Positions 6,474 to 16,110 of a stretch of DNA of 64,000 nt are shown here, piece by piece. Below the pieces are notes generated by a model, which made no database searches, was not told where the DNA came from, and saw only the letters and a list, made by a program, of their open reading frames with translations. Origin of the DNA: Pseudoruegeria aquimaris (GTDB taxonomy: Bacteria > Pseudomonadota > Alphaproteobacteria > Rhodobacterales > Rhodobacteraceae); the NCBI RefSeq assembly GCF_900172235.1, contig NZ_FWFQ01000007.1, forward strand, positions 1-64,000, read 5' to 3'. How positions within the stretch are numbered: position 1 is the first letter of the stretch; every line of letters starts with the position of its first letter. The position numbers and the translations under genes were made by a program.

Positions 6474-8282
6474 TTATCCTTCTTGTTCAAACAGCGGTGT
6501 CAGCTCGAATGTGCGCACGTCCACGAGGCCCAGGTCGGAAATGCGAAGCTCTGGGATGACGACGAGCGCCAGCAGGGAGTGTTGCATGTAGGCGTTGTTG
6601 AGGCGGCAGCCGCAGGCGGCCATCGCCTCCACCATCTTCTGGGCCTTGGCGGCCACTTCCGTGGCGGGCCTGTCGCTCATCAGGCCGGCGACGGGCAGTT
6701 CGACAAGCGCGATCTCTTCGCCGTCCTTGAAGATGGTGATGCCGCCACCAACCTCGCCCAGGCGGTTGGCGGCGCGGGCCATGTCTTCGCGGCTGGTGCC
6801 GACGACGATCATGTGGTGGCTGTCATGCGCCACGGTCGAGGCCATGGCCATCGGGCCCTCGTAGCCGAATCCGGACACGAAGGCGTTGGTCACGCCGCCG
6901 GTGCCGCGATGGCGTTCCACAAGGGCGATCTGGCAGACATCCTGTTCCGGATCGCCTTCCACCAGCCCGTCGGTGACGGCCAGCGAGGCGGTGAGCGCCT
7001 TGGTGGGAGCCTGGTTCTCGACCATGCCGATCACCTTGGCCTTCACCCGGTTGGCCCCTTCGGGCGCCTTGATCTCGAAATCGGCGGGCGCAAGCGTCTT
7101 GCCGAGGCGGACGGTGGCGCGGGCATCCTCGGGCCAATCCAGATGGGGGCAGTCCACCGTGATCTCGCCTTCCCTTGCCACGGTGACGCCGCGGGCGATC
7201 ACATGCTCTATGGGAAGCGTTTCGAGATCGCTCGTCAGGATCACATCCGCGCGTCTTCCGGGTGAAATAGAGCCTATTTCGCGTTCGAGGCCGAAATGGG
7301 TCGCGGTATTCACGGTGGCCATCTGAAGGGCGATGAGCGGATCGCACCCGCAGGCGATGGCGTGGCGCACCACGCGATTCATGTGCCCGTCGTTCACGAG
7401 GGTGCCGGAGTGGCAATCATCGGTGCACAGGATGAAATTGCGCGGATCCAGCCCCTTCTCGGTGATCGCCGTGATCTGGCTCTCCACGTCATACCAGGCG
7501 GAGCCGAGCCGCATCATCGCCCGCATCCCCTGCCGCACGCGTGCGATGGCATCGGCCTCGCAGGTGCCCTCGTGATCATCGGCCGGGCCGCCGGCTGCGT
7601 AGGCGTGGAAGGCGGGCCCGAGATCCGGACTGGCGTAGTGGCCGCCGACTGTCTTGCCGGCGCGCTGCGTGGCGGCGATCTCGGCCAGCATCTTGGCATC
7701 GCCGTTCACGACGCCCGGAAAATTCATCATTTCGCCGAGCCCGACGATGCCGGGCCAGGTCATGGCTTCGGCAACGTCTTCGGGGGTGATCTCGTAGCCG
7801 GTGGTTTCGAGCCCCGGCGCCGATGGCGCGCAGGAGGGCATCTGGGTGAAGATGTTCACCGGTTGCAACAGCGCCTCATCGTGCATCAGGCGCACGCCGC
7901 GCAAGCCCAGCACGTTGGCGATCTCATGCGGATCGGTGAACATCGTCGTGGTGCCGTGGGGGATGACGGCGCGGGCGAACTCGGCCGGCGTCAGCATCCC
8001 GCTTTCGATGTGCATGTGCCCGTCACACAGACCCGGAATCATGTAGCGCCCCTGCGCCTCGATGATCTCGGTGCCTTCGCCGACGCAATGGCTTGCATCA
8101 GGGCCGACATAGGCAAACCGCCCCTCGGCAATGGCGATGTCATGATTGTCGAGGATCTCGCGGGTCTGGACGTTCACCCATTTCCCGCCCCGGATCACGA
8201 GGTCGGCGGCCTCACGGCCAGCGGCGACGGCAACAAGTTTGGCCGCGCTTTCGGGCCAGCTCTTCAATGTCTTCGTTTCCAT
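6474..8282 (-). CDS. ade: Adenine deaminase
   Basis: About 602 residues of the AdeC-type amidohydrolase family, converting adenine to hypoxanthine plus ammonia. Visible features: the N-terminal composite sheet (ADLVIRGGKWVNVQT), the metal-binding LCDGHMHIESG with two histidines, the conserved PHGTTTMFTDPHEIANV, the metal-site segment TDDCHSG, and the C-terminal domain ending in LALVVIPELRISDLGLVD, all characteristic of AdeC rather than of ADA-type enzymes. METKTLKS (8282) is taken as the start; a start 21 codons upstream is possible and neither has a strong ribosome site. It is the first gene of a two-gene purine-salvage operon with amn. Confidence 0.93.
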   Translation of the reverse strand: METKTLKSWPESAAKLVAVAAGREAADLVIRGGKWVNVQTREILDNHDIAIAEGRFAYVGPDASHCVGEGTEIIEAQGRYMIPGLCDGHMHIESGMLTPAEFARAVIPHGTTTMFTDPHEIANVLGLRGVRLMHDEALLQPVNIFTQMPSCAPSAPGLETTGYEITPEDVAEAMTWPGIVGLGEMMNFPGVVNGDAKMLAEIAATQRAGKTVGGHYASPDLGPAFHAYAAGGPADDHEGTCEADAIARVRQGMRAMMRLGSAWYDVESQITAITEKGLDPRNFILCTDDCHSGTLVNDGHMNRVVRHAIACGCDPLIALQMATVNTATHFGLEREIGSISPGRRADVILTSDLETLPIEHVIARGVTVAREGEITVDCPHLDWPEDARATVRLGKTLAPADFEIKAPEGANRVKAKVIGMVENQAPTKALTASLAVTDGLVEGDPEQDVCQIALVERHRGTGGVTNAFVSGFGYEGPMAMASTVAHDSHHMIVVGTSREDMARAANRLGEVGGGITIFKDGEEIALVELPVAGLMSDRPATEVAAKAQKMVEAMAACGCRLNNAYMQHSLLALVVIPELRISDLGLVDVRTFELTPLFEQEG

Positions 8283-8404
8283 GGACCAATTGTCAGGATC
8301 GGTTCGGCGGGTGCAAGTGGAATTCAGCTTTGCAGGGCATTGCAACAGTTTTTCCTTCGAGGCGATAATCCGGTGTGCCGGCGTCCGGCCATCGGGAGGA
8401 AAAC

Positions 8405-9154
8405 ATGACTGCAGAGCGCGCCAATATCGACCACTGGTCCGAACGGGTGGATATGGCGGCCGCCTTCCGCTGGACGGCCCGTCTGAACCTGCACGAGGCG
8501 GTCGCCAATCATTTCAGCCTCGCGGTGAACGAGAGCGGAACGCGCTTCCTGATGAACCCCGACAAGCGCCATTTCAGCCGGATCACGGCCTCGAGCCTGC
8601 TGCTGCTGGATGCCGACGACCCCACCGCGCTGGACAAGCCCGGCGCACCCGATCCCACGGCCTGGGGGCTGCACGGGGCCTTGCATCGCCTGTGCCCGCA
8701 CGCGCGCTGCGCCATGCATGTGCACTCGATCTTCGCAACGGTCCTGGCCAGCCTCGCCGATAGCCGCCTGCCGCCGATCGACCAGAACTGCGCCATGTTC
8801 TTCGACCGCCACGTGGTGGACGATAGCTATGGTGGATTGGCGTTCGAGGAGGAGGGCAAGCGCTGCGCCGAGCTGTTGAAGGATCCGAAGAAGACGGTGC
8901 TCGTCATGGGCAATCACGGGGTCATGGTGATCGGCCAGACCGTGGCGGAGACGTTCAACAGGCTCTATTACTTCGAAAGAGCGGCCGAGACCTATGTGCG
9001 GGCGCTGCAGACGGGCCGGCCGCTGCGGGTGCTGTCAGACGAGATCGCGGAGAAGACGGCGCGCGAAATAGAGACCTATCCGGATCTCGACACATGCCAT
9101 TTTTCCGAGCTGAAGGCGATCCTCGACGAGGAAGGCAGCCGCTACGCCACCTGA
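8405..9154 (+). CDS. Class II aldolase/adducin-family protein
   Basis: A 249-residue member of the zinc-dependent class II aldolase/adducin fold. The metal-binding MHVHS (two histidines) and the third histidine in MGNHGVMV are visible. The segment with the catalytic glutamate of fuculose-phosphate aldolase is replaced by DPTAWGLHGALH, as in the uncharacterised subgroup of this family, so aldolase activity is uncertain. The start at 8405 has an excellent GGAGGAAAAC site. It is transcribed divergently from ade across a 122-base gap, and no other sugar-degradation gene is adjacent. Single-gene unit ending shortly before the HD-domain gene. Confidence 0.85.
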   Translation: MTAERANIDHWSERVDMAAAFRWTARLNLHEAVANHFSLAVNESGTRFLMNPDKRHFSRITASSLLLLDADDPTALDKPGAPDPTAWGLHGALHRLCPHARCAMHVHSIFATVLASLADSRLPPIDQNCAMFFDRHVVDDSYGGLAFEEEGKRCAELLKDPKKTVLVMGNHGVMVIGQTVAETFNRLYYFERAAETYVRALQTGRPLRVLSDEIAEKTAREIETYPDLDTCHFSELKAILDEEGSRYAT

Positions 9155-9185
9155 CGGGCGAATTGCCTCCGTGCCGGGGGGGCGG

Positions 9186-9884
9186 TCAGGGGAGAGGGCC
9201 CACGCGCCAGCCATCGGGGAGAGGGCGGCCGATCTCCAGCGCCAGTTCGTCAAGGAAGGCCTGCATCAGCGCGATGCGTTCCTCGGCGATACAGCGGGCG
9301 GTGCGCGTGCGCAGGCCGTCGGCGAGACCCAGCAGTTTCAGCCGCCAGTGGTCCAGCGCGTAGCGGGTGTCGTCGAGGGATCGGTTGGCGGCGAAAGGAT
9401 CGTTCGGGTGGTAGAGCGCCTGGCCGGTCTGCCCGGCGACGGCGAAGTTTCGGGCGATGCCGATGGCGCCGAGCGCGTCCAGCCGATCTGCGTCCCTCAG
9501 GATTTCGGCCTCCGCGGTTTCAGGCTCTATTCCGGCGGAAAAGCTGTGTGATTCGATGATGTGCCGGATCGCGCCGATCTCGACGGGCGCGTAGCCGAGG
9601 GCGGGCAGACGGGCGGCGGCGGCCTCGGCCGCGAGGCGGGAGGCGCGGGCTCGGGCCGGGCTGGACTTGGGAAGGTTGACCAGATCGTGAAGGTAGGCGC
9701 CGGCCACGAGCAGGCGGGGATCGCCCCGGCCCTCGCCGGCCACGATCCGCTGGCAGGCGATCCAGACGCGATCCAGATGGGCGAGATCATGGGCGCTGTC
9801 CGCCGCCATCTCGCGCGCCGCGAGGGCGCGCAGCGCGGCGGTAAGCTCAGCCGATGGTGCCACGGGTTTCCCCAACGGCGCCAC
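9186..9884 (-). CDS. HD-domain phosphohydrolase-like protein
   Basis: The 232-residue product carries the metal-dependent HD signature: a histidine in [11 protein letters not shown] (about residues 31-41), the HD doublet in [10 protein letters not shown] (about 63-72) and a distal aspartate in [10 protein letters not shown]. It resembles small YedJ-type HD proteins, for which nucleotide phosphatase or pyrophosphatase activity has been proposed; the substrate is not predictable. The GTG start at 9884 overlaps the 3' end of aroC by 38 bases, so the pair is translationally linked; a second GTG at 9863 would reduce the overlap. Confidence 0.83.
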   Translation of the reverse strand: MAPLGKPVAPSAELTAALRALAAREMAADSAHDLAHLDRVWIACQRIVAGEGRGDPRLLVAGAYLHDLVNLPKSSPARARASRLAAEAAAARLPALGYAPVEIGAIRHIIESHSFSAGIEPETAEAEILRDADRLDALGAIGIARNFAVAGQTGQALYHPNDPFAANRSLDDTRYALDHWRLKLLGLADGLRTRTARCIAEERIALMQAFLDELALEIGRPLPDGWRVGPLP

Positions 9885-10959
9885 CGATCTGACCCCGATG
9901 CAGAAGGATGTGATCGAGGATCACGCAGGCCATCATCGCCTCGGCCACCGGGACGGCGCGGATGCCGACGCAGGGGTCGTGGCGGCCCTTGGTGATGATC
10001 TCGGCGGCCTCACCGGATTTGGTGATCGTCTTGCGGGTGGTGAGGATCGAGGAGGTCGGCTTCACGGCAAAGCGGACGACGATGTCCTGGCCGGTGCTGA
10101 TGCCGCCCAGAATGCCGCCTGCGTGGTTGGAGGCGTATTCCGGTCCGTCCGGCCCCATGGAGATCTCATCGGCGTTCTCCACGCCCGTCAGTGCCGCTGC
10201 GGCCATGCCGTCGCCGATCTCCACGGCCTTCACGGCGTTGATGGACATCATGGCCGCGGCGAGATCGGTGTCCAGTTTGCCGTAGATCGGCGCGCCGAGG
10301 CCGGCGGGGACGCCGCGGGCGACCACTTCGATCACTGCGCCCACCGAGTTGCCTTCCTTGCGCAGCCCGTCAAGGTAATCCGCCCAATGGGCGGCGGCGG
10401 CGGAGTCAGGCGTCCAGAACGGGTTCTGTTCGATCTGGTCCCAGTCGAAATTGGCGCGATCGATTCCGTGGGGGCCGACCTGCGTCATGTAGCCGGTGAT
10501 CCGCACCTCTGGCGCGAGCGCGGCCAGCGCTGCGCGAGCCAGCCCGCCGGCGGCCACGCGCGCCGCTGTTTCACGCGCGGAAGAGCGCCCGCCGCCGCGG
10601 TAGTCGCGGATGCCGTATTTCTGCCAGTAGGTGATGTCGGCGTGACCGGGGCGGAACTTCTCGACGATGTCGCCGTAGTCCTTGCTGCGCTGATCGGTGT
10701 TCTCGATCATCAGCTGCACCGGCGTGCCCGTCGTCTGGCCTTCGAACACACCGGACAGGATCTTCACCGCATCGGGTTCGCGCCGCTGGGTGGTGAACTT
10801 GTTCTGCCCGGGCTTGCGCTTGTCGAGCCAGTGCTGGAGTTGGGCTTCGTCGATCTGGATGCCCGGCGGGCAGCCGTCCACGGTGGCACCGAGTGCGGGA
10901 CCGTGGCTTTCGCCCCATGTGGTGACGCGGAAAAGATGCCCGAAGGTATTCATCGACAT
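9847..10959 (-). CDS. aroC: Chorismate synthase
   Basis: A 370-residue chorismate synthase, the last step of the shikimate pathway (EPSP to chorismate, needing reduced FMN). Family signatures are clear: [18 protein letters not shown] at the N-terminus, [36 protein letters not shown] in several recognisable blocks, and the C-terminal [18 protein letters not shown]. The ATG at 10959 is preceded by AAAGGAG at 10 bases; the alternative ATG at 10953 is also possible. It is followed by the overlapping HD gene. No other aro genes lie in the window. Confidence 0.95.
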   Translation of the reverse strand: MSMNTFGHLFRVTTWGESHGPALGATVDGCPPGIQIDEAQLQHWLDKRKPGQNKFTTQRREPDAVKILSGVFEGQTTGTPVQLMIENTDQRSKDYGDIVEKFRPGHADITYWQKYGIRDYRGGGRSSARETAARVAAGGLARAALAALAPEVRITGYMTQVGPHGIDRANFDWDQIEQNPFWTPDSAAAAHWADYLDGLRKEGNSVGAVIEVVARGVPAGLGAPIYGKLDTDLAAAMMSINAVKAVEIGDGMAAAALTGVENADEISMGPDGPEYASNHAGGILGGISTGQDIVVRFAVKPTSSILTTRKTITKSGEAAEIITKGRHDPCVGIRAVPVAEAMMACVILDHILLHRGQIGGAVGETRGTIG

Positions 10960-11034
10960 GGCTGCAGTGCTCCTTTGCCCCATGCTCTAGCGGCTGGCCG
11001 GCGCGGCCTCAAGGGTGGGTGCCCGCAGGGGGCT

Positions 11035-11068
11035 CCAAAAAAGGAAAACGCGCCCCGAAGGGCGCGTT
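11035..11068 (-). terminator. Intrinsic terminator of the petABC operon
   Basis: On the minus strand AACGCGCCC-TTC-GGGGCGCGTT is followed by TTCCTTTTTT, a strong stem with a tetraloop-like tip and U-tract. It lies 23 bases beyond the petC stop. Confidence 0.85.
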
Positions 11069-11091
11069 CCCGCATTCGGTTCCGGAAGGCC

Positions 11092-11886
11092 TCAGGCCTC
11101 TTTGGCCTTCTTCTTCACCGGCGCCCAGAGGCGTTTGTTGGTGAGATACATCAGGCAGGCGAAGATGGCGAGGAAGAGCACGCCGGTGAAGCCGGCCTGC
11201 TTGCGGGCCATCATCTTCGGCTCGGCGGTCCACATCAGGAAGGCGGACACGTCCTCGGCCATGTGGTGCAGCGAGTTGGAGTGGCCGTCGTCGAATTCCA
11301 CGAGCCCATCATCCAGCGGCGGCGCCATCGCGATCCAGCCACCCGGGAAGGCGGTGTTCTCGTAGAAGGTGGTGCCGGCCTGCTCTTTTTCCTTGCCGGT
11401 GTAGCCGGTCAGGATCGAGGCGATGTATTCCGGGCCGCCCATGCCTTTGACGATCTGGTTGATGCCCAGGCCGTAGGGGCCGTGGAAGCCGGCGCGGGCC
11501 TTGGCCATCAGGGTCAGGTCAGGCGCGTTCTCGAGGTTCGACGGCGGGAAGTGATCGGCCGGCGTCGCCGGACGGGTGTCGTCGAGCTCGGGGTCGAACA
11601 CTTCGAAGCCGGAGGCGTAGGCGCGCACTTCGTCGTCGGAGTAGTGCGGGCCGCCTTCGTCGCCCAGGTTGCGGAAGGTGAGGTATTTCAGCCCGTGGCA
11701 GGCGGAGCAGACCTCGGTGTAGACCTTCAGGCCGCGCTGCAGCTGGTTCTGATCGAAGGTGCCGAAGGGCCCTTCGAAGGAGAAGGCGAAATCCTCGATG
11801 TGCTGCTCACCGCCACCGGCGGCGTAGGCGCCACCGGAGGTCAGGGCCAGCGCGGCGAGCGCCGTGAGTGCGAATTTCTTGATCAT
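11092..11886 (-). CDS. petC: Cytochrome c1 of the bc1 complex
   Basis: The 264-residue product has a signal peptide ([18 protein letters not shown]...AYA, cleavage near residue 22), the covalent haem motif CSACH in [14 protein letters not shown], a methionine ligand region in the second half, and a C-terminal anchor ([20 protein letters not shown]) followed by lysines, as in bacterial cytochrome c1. It carries electrons from the Rieske centre to cytochrome c in the periplasm. Third gene of petABC, 20 bases after petB, followed by a strong terminator. The start at 11886 gives the signal peptide at the N-terminus. Confidence 0.96.
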   Translation of the reverse strand: MIKKFALTALAALALTSGGAYAAGGGEQHIEDFAFSFEGPFGTFDQNQLQRGLKVYTEVCSACHGLKYLTFRNLGDEGGPHYSDDEVRAYASGFEVFDPELDDTRPATPADHFPPSNLENAPDLTLMAKARAGFHGPYGLGINQIVKGMGGPEYIASILTGYTGKEKEQAGTTFYENTAFPGGWIAMAPPLDDGLVEFDDGHSNSLHHMAEDVSAFLMWTAEPKMMARKQAGFTGVLFLAIFACLMYLTNKRLWAPVKKKAKEA

Positions 11887-11906
11887 TGTACTCTTGATCC
11901 TCTTTC

Positions 11907-13235
11907 TCACTCGGCCGGCGTCGCGTCGGACGATTTGCCGTAGTGGGCTTTGAAGTCGTCTTCGATGGTGGCCGGCGGGGTGTCCGGTTTCTCCAGCACG
12001 CCCAGGAGCGGCAGGATCACCAGGAAGTAGGCGAACCAGTAGGCGGAGGCGATCAGCGAGATCCAGTCATAGGGGAACTCGGCCGGGCGCGCACCGACCC
12101 ACATCAGCACCATGAAGTCCACGCAGAGCACGGCGAACCACCACTTGAACATCGGGCGGTAGCGGCCGGAGCGGACGCTGGAGGTGTCCAGCCACGGAGC
12201 CAGGGCCATGACGGCGATGGCGCCGAACATGGCGAGCACGCCGAAGAACTTTGCGTCGATGATGCCACCGGTGATGAAGCTCACGAACTGGACGGCCCAG
12301 ACGTCGGCGGTGAAGGCGCGCAGGATCGCGTAGAACGGCAGGAAGTACCATTCGGGCACGATGTGTGCGGGCGTCGCCAGCGGGTTGGCTTCGATGTAGT
12401 TGTCCGGGTGGCCAAGGTAGTTCGGCATGAAGCCGACGATGGCGAAGAAGACGACGAGGATCACGGCCAGCGCGAAGATGTCCTTGATCACGAAGTAGGG
12501 CCAGAAGGGCAGCGTGTCCTTCTCGGCCTCGGCCTTGGAGCCGCGGCGCACTTCCACACCCGTCGGGTTGTTGTTGCCGGTGGAATGGAAGGCCCAGACG
12601 TGGACGATCACGAGGCCGGCGATGACGAAGGGCAGCAGGTAGTGCAGCGAGAAGAAGCGGTTCAGCGCGGGCTGGCCGACGGCCGTGGCACCCAGCAGCC
12701 AGGTCTGGATGGCTTCGCCGATGCCCGGGATGGCGCCGAAGAGGCCCGTGATCACGGCGGTGCCGTGGAAGGACATCTGACCCCAGGGCAGCACGTAGCC
12801 CATGAAGGCGGTGCCCATCATCAGCAGGTAGATCAGCATGCCGATGATCCAGGTGACTTCACGCGGCGCCTTGTAGGAGCCGTAGTAGAGGCCACGGAAG
12901 ATGTGGGCGTAGACCGCCACGAAGAACAACGAGGCGCCGTTCATGTGCATGTAGCGGATCATGTGCCCGCCGTTCACGTCTCGCATGATGTGCTCGATGG
13001 ACGCGAAGGCGAGATCCACGTGCGGCGTGTAGTGCATCACCAGCACGACACCGGTGGCGATCTGCAGCACGAGGCAGAAAACGAGAACGATGCCCCAGAT
13101 CCACATCCAGTTCAGGTTCTTGGGGGTGGGGATCATCAGGGTGTCATAGAGCAGGCCCACCACGTTCAGACGGGAGTGAAGCCATTTTTCGATGCCCGTC
13201 TTGGGCTCGTAGTGATCGTGCGGAATTCCGGCCAT
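11907..13235 (-). CDS. petB: Cytochrome b of the bc1 complex
   Basis: A 442-residue multi-helix protein, the full-length alphaproteobacterial form with b6- and subunit IV-like parts fused. Seen in order: the haem-ligand region [28 protein letters not shown], the quinol-site [32 protein letters not shown], and the Qo-site [10 protein letters not shown]. It binds two b haems and oxidises ubiquinol in the inner membrane. The start at 13235 has a GGGAGG site and lies 11 bases after the Rieske stop; reading further upstream would run into petA. Confidence 0.97.
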   Translation of the reverse strand: MAGIPHDHYEPKTGIEKWLHSRLNVVGLLYDTLMIPTPKNLNWMWIWGIVLVFCLVLQIATGVVLVMHYTPHVDLAFASIEHIMRDVNGGHMIRYMHMNGASLFFVAVYAHIFRGLYYGSYKAPREVTWIIGMLIYLLMMGTAFMGYVLPWGQMSFHGTAVITGLFGAIPGIGEAIQTWLLGATAVGQPALNRFFSLHYLLPFVIAGLVIVHVWAFHSTGNNNPTGVEVRRGSKAEAEKDTLPFWPYFVIKDIFALAVILVVFFAIVGFMPNYLGHPDNYIEANPLATPAHIVPEWYFLPFYAILRAFTADVWAVQFVSFITGGIIDAKFFGVLAMFGAIAVMALAPWLDTSSVRSGRYRPMFKWWFAVLCVDFMVLMWVGARPAEFPYDWISLIASAYWFAYFLVILPLLGVLEKPDTPPATIEDDFKAHYGKSSDATPAE

Positions 13236-13246
13236 GTTTGCCTCCC

Positions 13247-13807
13247 TTATCCCAGCTGGATCGTCGTTTCGTCGACAAAGGCGACGGTCGGAATGTGAAG
13301 GTTTTCCGGAGCGGGGCCCTTGCGGATCCGGCCGGCGGTGTCGTAGTGCGAGCCGTGGCACGGGCAGAACCAGCCGTGGAAATCACCGGCGCCATCGCCC
13401 AGCGGCACGCAGCCGAGGTGCGTGCACACACCCAGCATCACCAGCCATTCGCCTGCTTCGTCCACCGCGCGGTTTTCATCGGTGGCTTCGAGGCCGGGCT
13501 TGTTGGCGTTGCGGTCGTCGGTGTCGAGCAGGTCGCTCAGCTCAACGGCGCGCGCCTCGGCGATTTCTTCTTCGGTGCGGCGGCGGATAAAGACGGGTTT
13601 GCCCTGGAACATGACCGTGAGCTGGGTGCCGACTTCCACACCGGAAACGTCGACCCGGATCGAGGACAGTGCTTGAACATCCGCCGACGGGTTCATCTGA
13701 TTGACCAGCGGCCAGACGGCGGCACCGGTGACAACCGCACCTGCGCCAGCGGTCGCGTAGTACAGGAAATCCCGGCGGGTGCCTGCGTGATCTTCTGCGT
13801 GGGACAC
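13247..13807 (-). CDS. petA: Rieske iron-sulfur subunit of the bc1 complex
   Basis: The 186-residue Rieske protein contains both [2Fe-2S] boxes, CTHLGC and CPCHGSHYD, each supplying a Cys and a His ligand. The N-terminus has an RR motif ([12 protein letters not shown]) before a hydrophobic helix, consistent with Tat-dependent membrane insertion known for this subunit. The GTG start is supported by GGAGAAA eight bases upstream. First gene of petABC; the roughly 247-base gap upstream to the next gene should hold the operon promoter, where I see no convincing hexamers. Confidence 0.96.
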   Translation of the reverse strand: MSHAEDHAGTRRDFLYYATAGAGAVVTGAAVWPLVNQMNPSADVQALSSIRVDVSGVEVGTQLTVMFQGKPVFIRRRTEEEIAEARAVELSDLLDTDDRNANKPGLEATDENRAVDEAGEWLVMLGVCTHLGCVPLGDGAGDFHGWFCPCHGSHYDTAGRIRKGPAPENLHIPTVAFVDETTIQLG

Positions 13808-14054
13808 GAGTGTTTCTCCATTCCATGACCGCGATTCGGGCCAAATACGTCAAAGCAACCCCAATGAAGGGGCCGGCTTGGCGGGCTGTTTAGCCGCCCG
13901 AAAGCGCTACGTCCAGCGGACAATCGGGCGCAGCGGTATACTGGGCGCATGTTTCAAGGGGGCGCCTTGGAATCAACGAACACTGAGCGGTTCGCCGCGC
14001 AGATGGGAAAGCCCGGAGCCGCCGGAAGCGGTGAAACGGGGGCGCCGGGGGCGG

Positions 14055-14660
14055 TCAGGCCGCCGGAGCGGTCTGAACCATGCTCGGGCGCCGAGAGAAG
14101 GCCTCGAACCACGCCGCGAGGGCATCGCGGCCCCTGCGCCAATCGCGGGCGTCGTGGCGGAAATCCAGGTAGCCGAGAGCGCAGGCCACGGCGATCTGCC
14201 CGGCGTCGAGCGGGCCGTTCAGATGGCTCATCCAGCGCGTGTTCAGGGCGTCGAGCGCGCGGTCGATCTTGGCCCATTGGCCCTCTACCCACTCGGGAAA
14301 GCGGATCGGTTCCGGCCGCAGGCGGCTCTCGTAGACCATCAGGAGCGCGGCATCGAGGATGCCGTCGGCGGTGGCTTCCAGCGTCAGCACGTCGAAGTAG
14401 CGCGCCCTCGGGTAGAGCCCGGCCTGGGCGCGGGTGTCGAGGAACTGGGTGATGACCCGGCTGTCATAGAGCGTCGGACCCTCCGGGCGTTCCAGCGCCG
14501 GCACTTTGGAAAGAGGATTGGCGGCGGGCAGGCCTTCGGCAGGGGCGAGGGGTGTGCCGCTGGCCGTCACCAACTCCACCGATGCAAGTTGCTCGGTTTC
14601 GTGCAGAAGGACCATCACCTTGCGGACGTAGGGCGAGGTTGGGCTGTAATAGAGACGCAT
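14055..14660 (-). CDS. Glutathione S-transferase family protein
   Basis: A 201-residue two-domain GST-like protein. The thioredoxin-like N-terminus (MRLYYSPTSPYVRKVMVLLHE) has serines where the catalytic residue lies in bacterial GSTs. The glutathione-binding segment reads NPLSKVPALERPEGPTLYDSRVITQFLD, with the conserved VPAL cis-proline and D-S pair. The helical C-terminal domain includes a D near LDFRHDARDW. A detoxification or reductase role is generic; the substrate is unknown. It stands alone between the petABC promoter region and a PaiB-like gene. Confidence 0.88.
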   Translation of the reverse strand: MRLYYSPTSPYVRKVMVLLHETEQLASVELVTASGTPLAPAEGLPAANPLSKVPALERPEGPTLYDSRVITQFLDTRAQAGLYPRARYFDVLTLEATADGILDAALLMVYESRLRPEPIRFPEWVEGQWAKIDRALDALNTRWMSHLNGPLDAGQIAVACALGYLDFRHDARDWRRGRDALAAWFEAFSRRPSMVQTAPAA

Positions 14661-14718
14661 ATGGGGCCCTTTCTTGGTTCGGCGCTCGGCGCACTCTAGG
14701 CGGTGCGGGCGTGCCTGA

Positions 14719-15339
14719 CTAGGCTTTCACGGCACGCATCAGCGCCGCAAGGTGCGCGGTTTCGCTGCCGATGCCGCCCGTCTCGACGCCCTCCGCCGCC
14801 CCGAGCCTCTGGGCCGGCGTCTTGTTCTGGTTCATTTTCCAGGTGCCTTCGACGCTCTCGACATGGAACCGGAAGGGCCGGATGGTGCGCATCATCCGGT
14901 CGAGGGCGCCCGCCTCCATCTTGGCAGTTGTCCAAGGGGGCTTGGGCAGAAGGCGGTGCTCGAAATGTGCGGAGAGCAGGTCGAGATCGGCGCGCAGTTC
15001 TTCCTGCGGCCGAGGTTCCAGAGCGCCGCGCAGGTGCACGGCGATGTAGTTCCAGGTGGGCACCTGTCCGGGATCGCCATACCAGTCGGGGGAAACGTAG
15101 GCGTCGGGGCCCGTCACCGCGATGGCGGCTGGGGTCGCGGCGGTGGTCGCGCGCACGATCGGGTTGGAGCGCAGCAGGTGCAGGCGCGCCTCGTGGCCGC
15201 TATCCGACAGCACGAAGGGGATGTGGGAGATCAGCGGACCGGCGCTTCCGTTCAGGCACAGGGTGCCGAACCCTCTGTCCCGCGCGAAGGCGAGGTTGCG
15301 GGCGGCGTCGGCCGTGCGAAAGGCGGGATTGGGGTGCAT
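14719..15339 (-). CDS. PaiB-type FMN-binding negative regulator
   Basis: A 206-residue protein of the PaiB/FMN-binding split-barrel family. Seen are the N-terminal HPNPAFR, the loop GPLISHIPFVL, the SPDWY motif (about residue 82) and VPTWNYIAVHLRG, all standard in PaiB members. In Bacillus PaiB affects sporulation and degradative enzyme genes; in proteobacteria the function is unproven and it may be a flavin-dependent enzyme. It is divergent from the FMN riboswitch/ribH2 unit, a suggestive but not proven link to flavin metabolism. Confidence 0.85.
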   Translation of the reverse strand: MHPNPAFRTADAARNLAFARDRGFGTLCLNGSAGPLISHIPFVLSDSGHEARLHLLRSNPIVRATTAATPAAIAVTGPDAYVSPDWYGDPGQVPTWNYIAVHLRGALEPRPQEELRADLDLLSAHFEHRLLPKPPWTTAKMEAGALDRMMRTIRPFRFHVESVEGTWKMNQNKTPAQRLGAAEGVETGGIGSETAHLAALMRAVKA

Positions 15340-15408
15340 GTCGTTTTCCTCTCATCCCATGTCTAGCCTTGGCTTGCGGGCCGTGGAAGGGCGGCGTAGG
15401 AGGGGGAT

Positions 15409-15545
15409 GTTCTCAGGGCGGGGCGAAATTCCCCACCGGCGGTGATGGCCTTGGCCAAAGCCCGCGAGCGCCCCGGCCCATGCCGGGGGTCAGCAGACCC
15501 GGTGCAATTCCGGGGCCGACGGTCATAGTCCGGATGAGAGAGAAC
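15409..15545 (+). promoter_or_regulatory. FMN riboswitch (RFN element)
   Basis: The conserved RFN blocks appear in order: TCTCAGGGCGGGGCGAAATT, CCCCACCGGCGGTGAT, AGCCCGCGAGCG, GGTCAGCAGACCCGGTG and GATGAGAGAGAAC. The closing helix pairs GTTCTC (15409-15414) with GAGAAC (15540-15545). A terminator-like hairpin follows before the ribH2 start, so FMN binding probably stops transcription early. Confidence 0.97.
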
Positions 15546-15558
15546 GTGAAAGGGGCGA

Positions 15559-15590
15559 CGCGCGAGCGGTTTCGCGCGCCTTTTCCTTTT
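15559..15590 (+). terminator. Attenuator hairpin of the FMN riboswitch
   Basis: CGCGCGA (15559-15565) pairs with TCGCGCG (15572-15578) around a six-base loop, followed by CCTTTTCCTTTT. It sits 14 bases after the aptamer and 49 before the ribH2 start, the expected place for a ligand-dependent terminator. An antiterminator pairing was not worked out. Confidence 0.75.
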
Positions 15591-15638
15591 CGCGGGATCA
15601 CGCCTTGGGCCCGTGTCTGAGAGGAAAAGGAGAAGATC

Positions 15639-16073
15639 ATGACACAGCCCCGCTACGCCTTCATCAAGGCCAACTGGCATGCCGACATCGTGGATCGCGC
15701 TCTCGAAGGGTTCTGCGAGCTGATTCCCGCGGCGCAGGTGGATGTTTTCGACGTGCCTGGCGCCTTCGAGATGCCGCTTCTGGCGCGCGATCTGGCTGGG
15801 TCAGGCCGCTACGCCGCCGTAGCCGCCGCCGCTTTCGTGGTGGATGGCGGCATCTACCGGCATGATTTCGTGGCCCAGGCCGTGGTGGATGGCTTGATGC
15901 GCGCCGGGATGGACAGCGGCGTGCCGGTGCTGTCGGTTTCGCTCACGCCACACCAGTACCAGGACACCGATCATCACAACGCGATCTATCGCGCCCATTT
16001 CGTGGAGAAGGGCCGCGAAGCCGCCCGCGCGGCTCTGATGATCGGCAAGACCCGCGCCGCGCTGGCGGCCTGA
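15639..16073 (+). CDS. ribH2: 6,7-dimethyl-8-ribityllumazine synthase, type II
   Basis: A 144-residue lumazine synthase joining the ribulose-derived butanone phosphate to the pyrimidine precursor in riboflavin synthesis. Features: the N-terminal YAFIKANWHADIVD (in type II enzymes a tryptophan stacks on the substrate), VFDVPGAFEMPLLA, VDGGIYRHDFVAQAVVDGLM and VSLTPH, where type I enzymes have LTTE/NxEQ. This pattern and the isolated riboswitch-controlled position match RibH2 of Brucella and rhizobia, which supplements a housekeeping RibH1 under low flavin. Good ribosome site (AAAAGGAGAAG). No other rib gene is present in the window. Confidence 0.94.
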   Translation: MTQPRYAFIKANWHADIVDRALEGFCELIPAAQVDVFDVPGAFEMPLLARDLAGSGRYAAVAAAAFVVDGGIYRHDFVAQAVVDGLMRAGMDSGVPVLSVSLTPHQYQDTDHHNAIYRAHFVEKGREAARAALMIGKTRAALAA

Positions 16074-16110
16074 GGGGTTGCGCGCTGCCGTGCGGCAGGT
16101 GCGCCATGGC

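Noticed and set aside
6470-6490. Upstream TTG start for AMP nucleosidase
   Set aside because: It would overlap the ade stop and lacks its own site, whereas the ATG at 6469 has AAGGA at good spacing.
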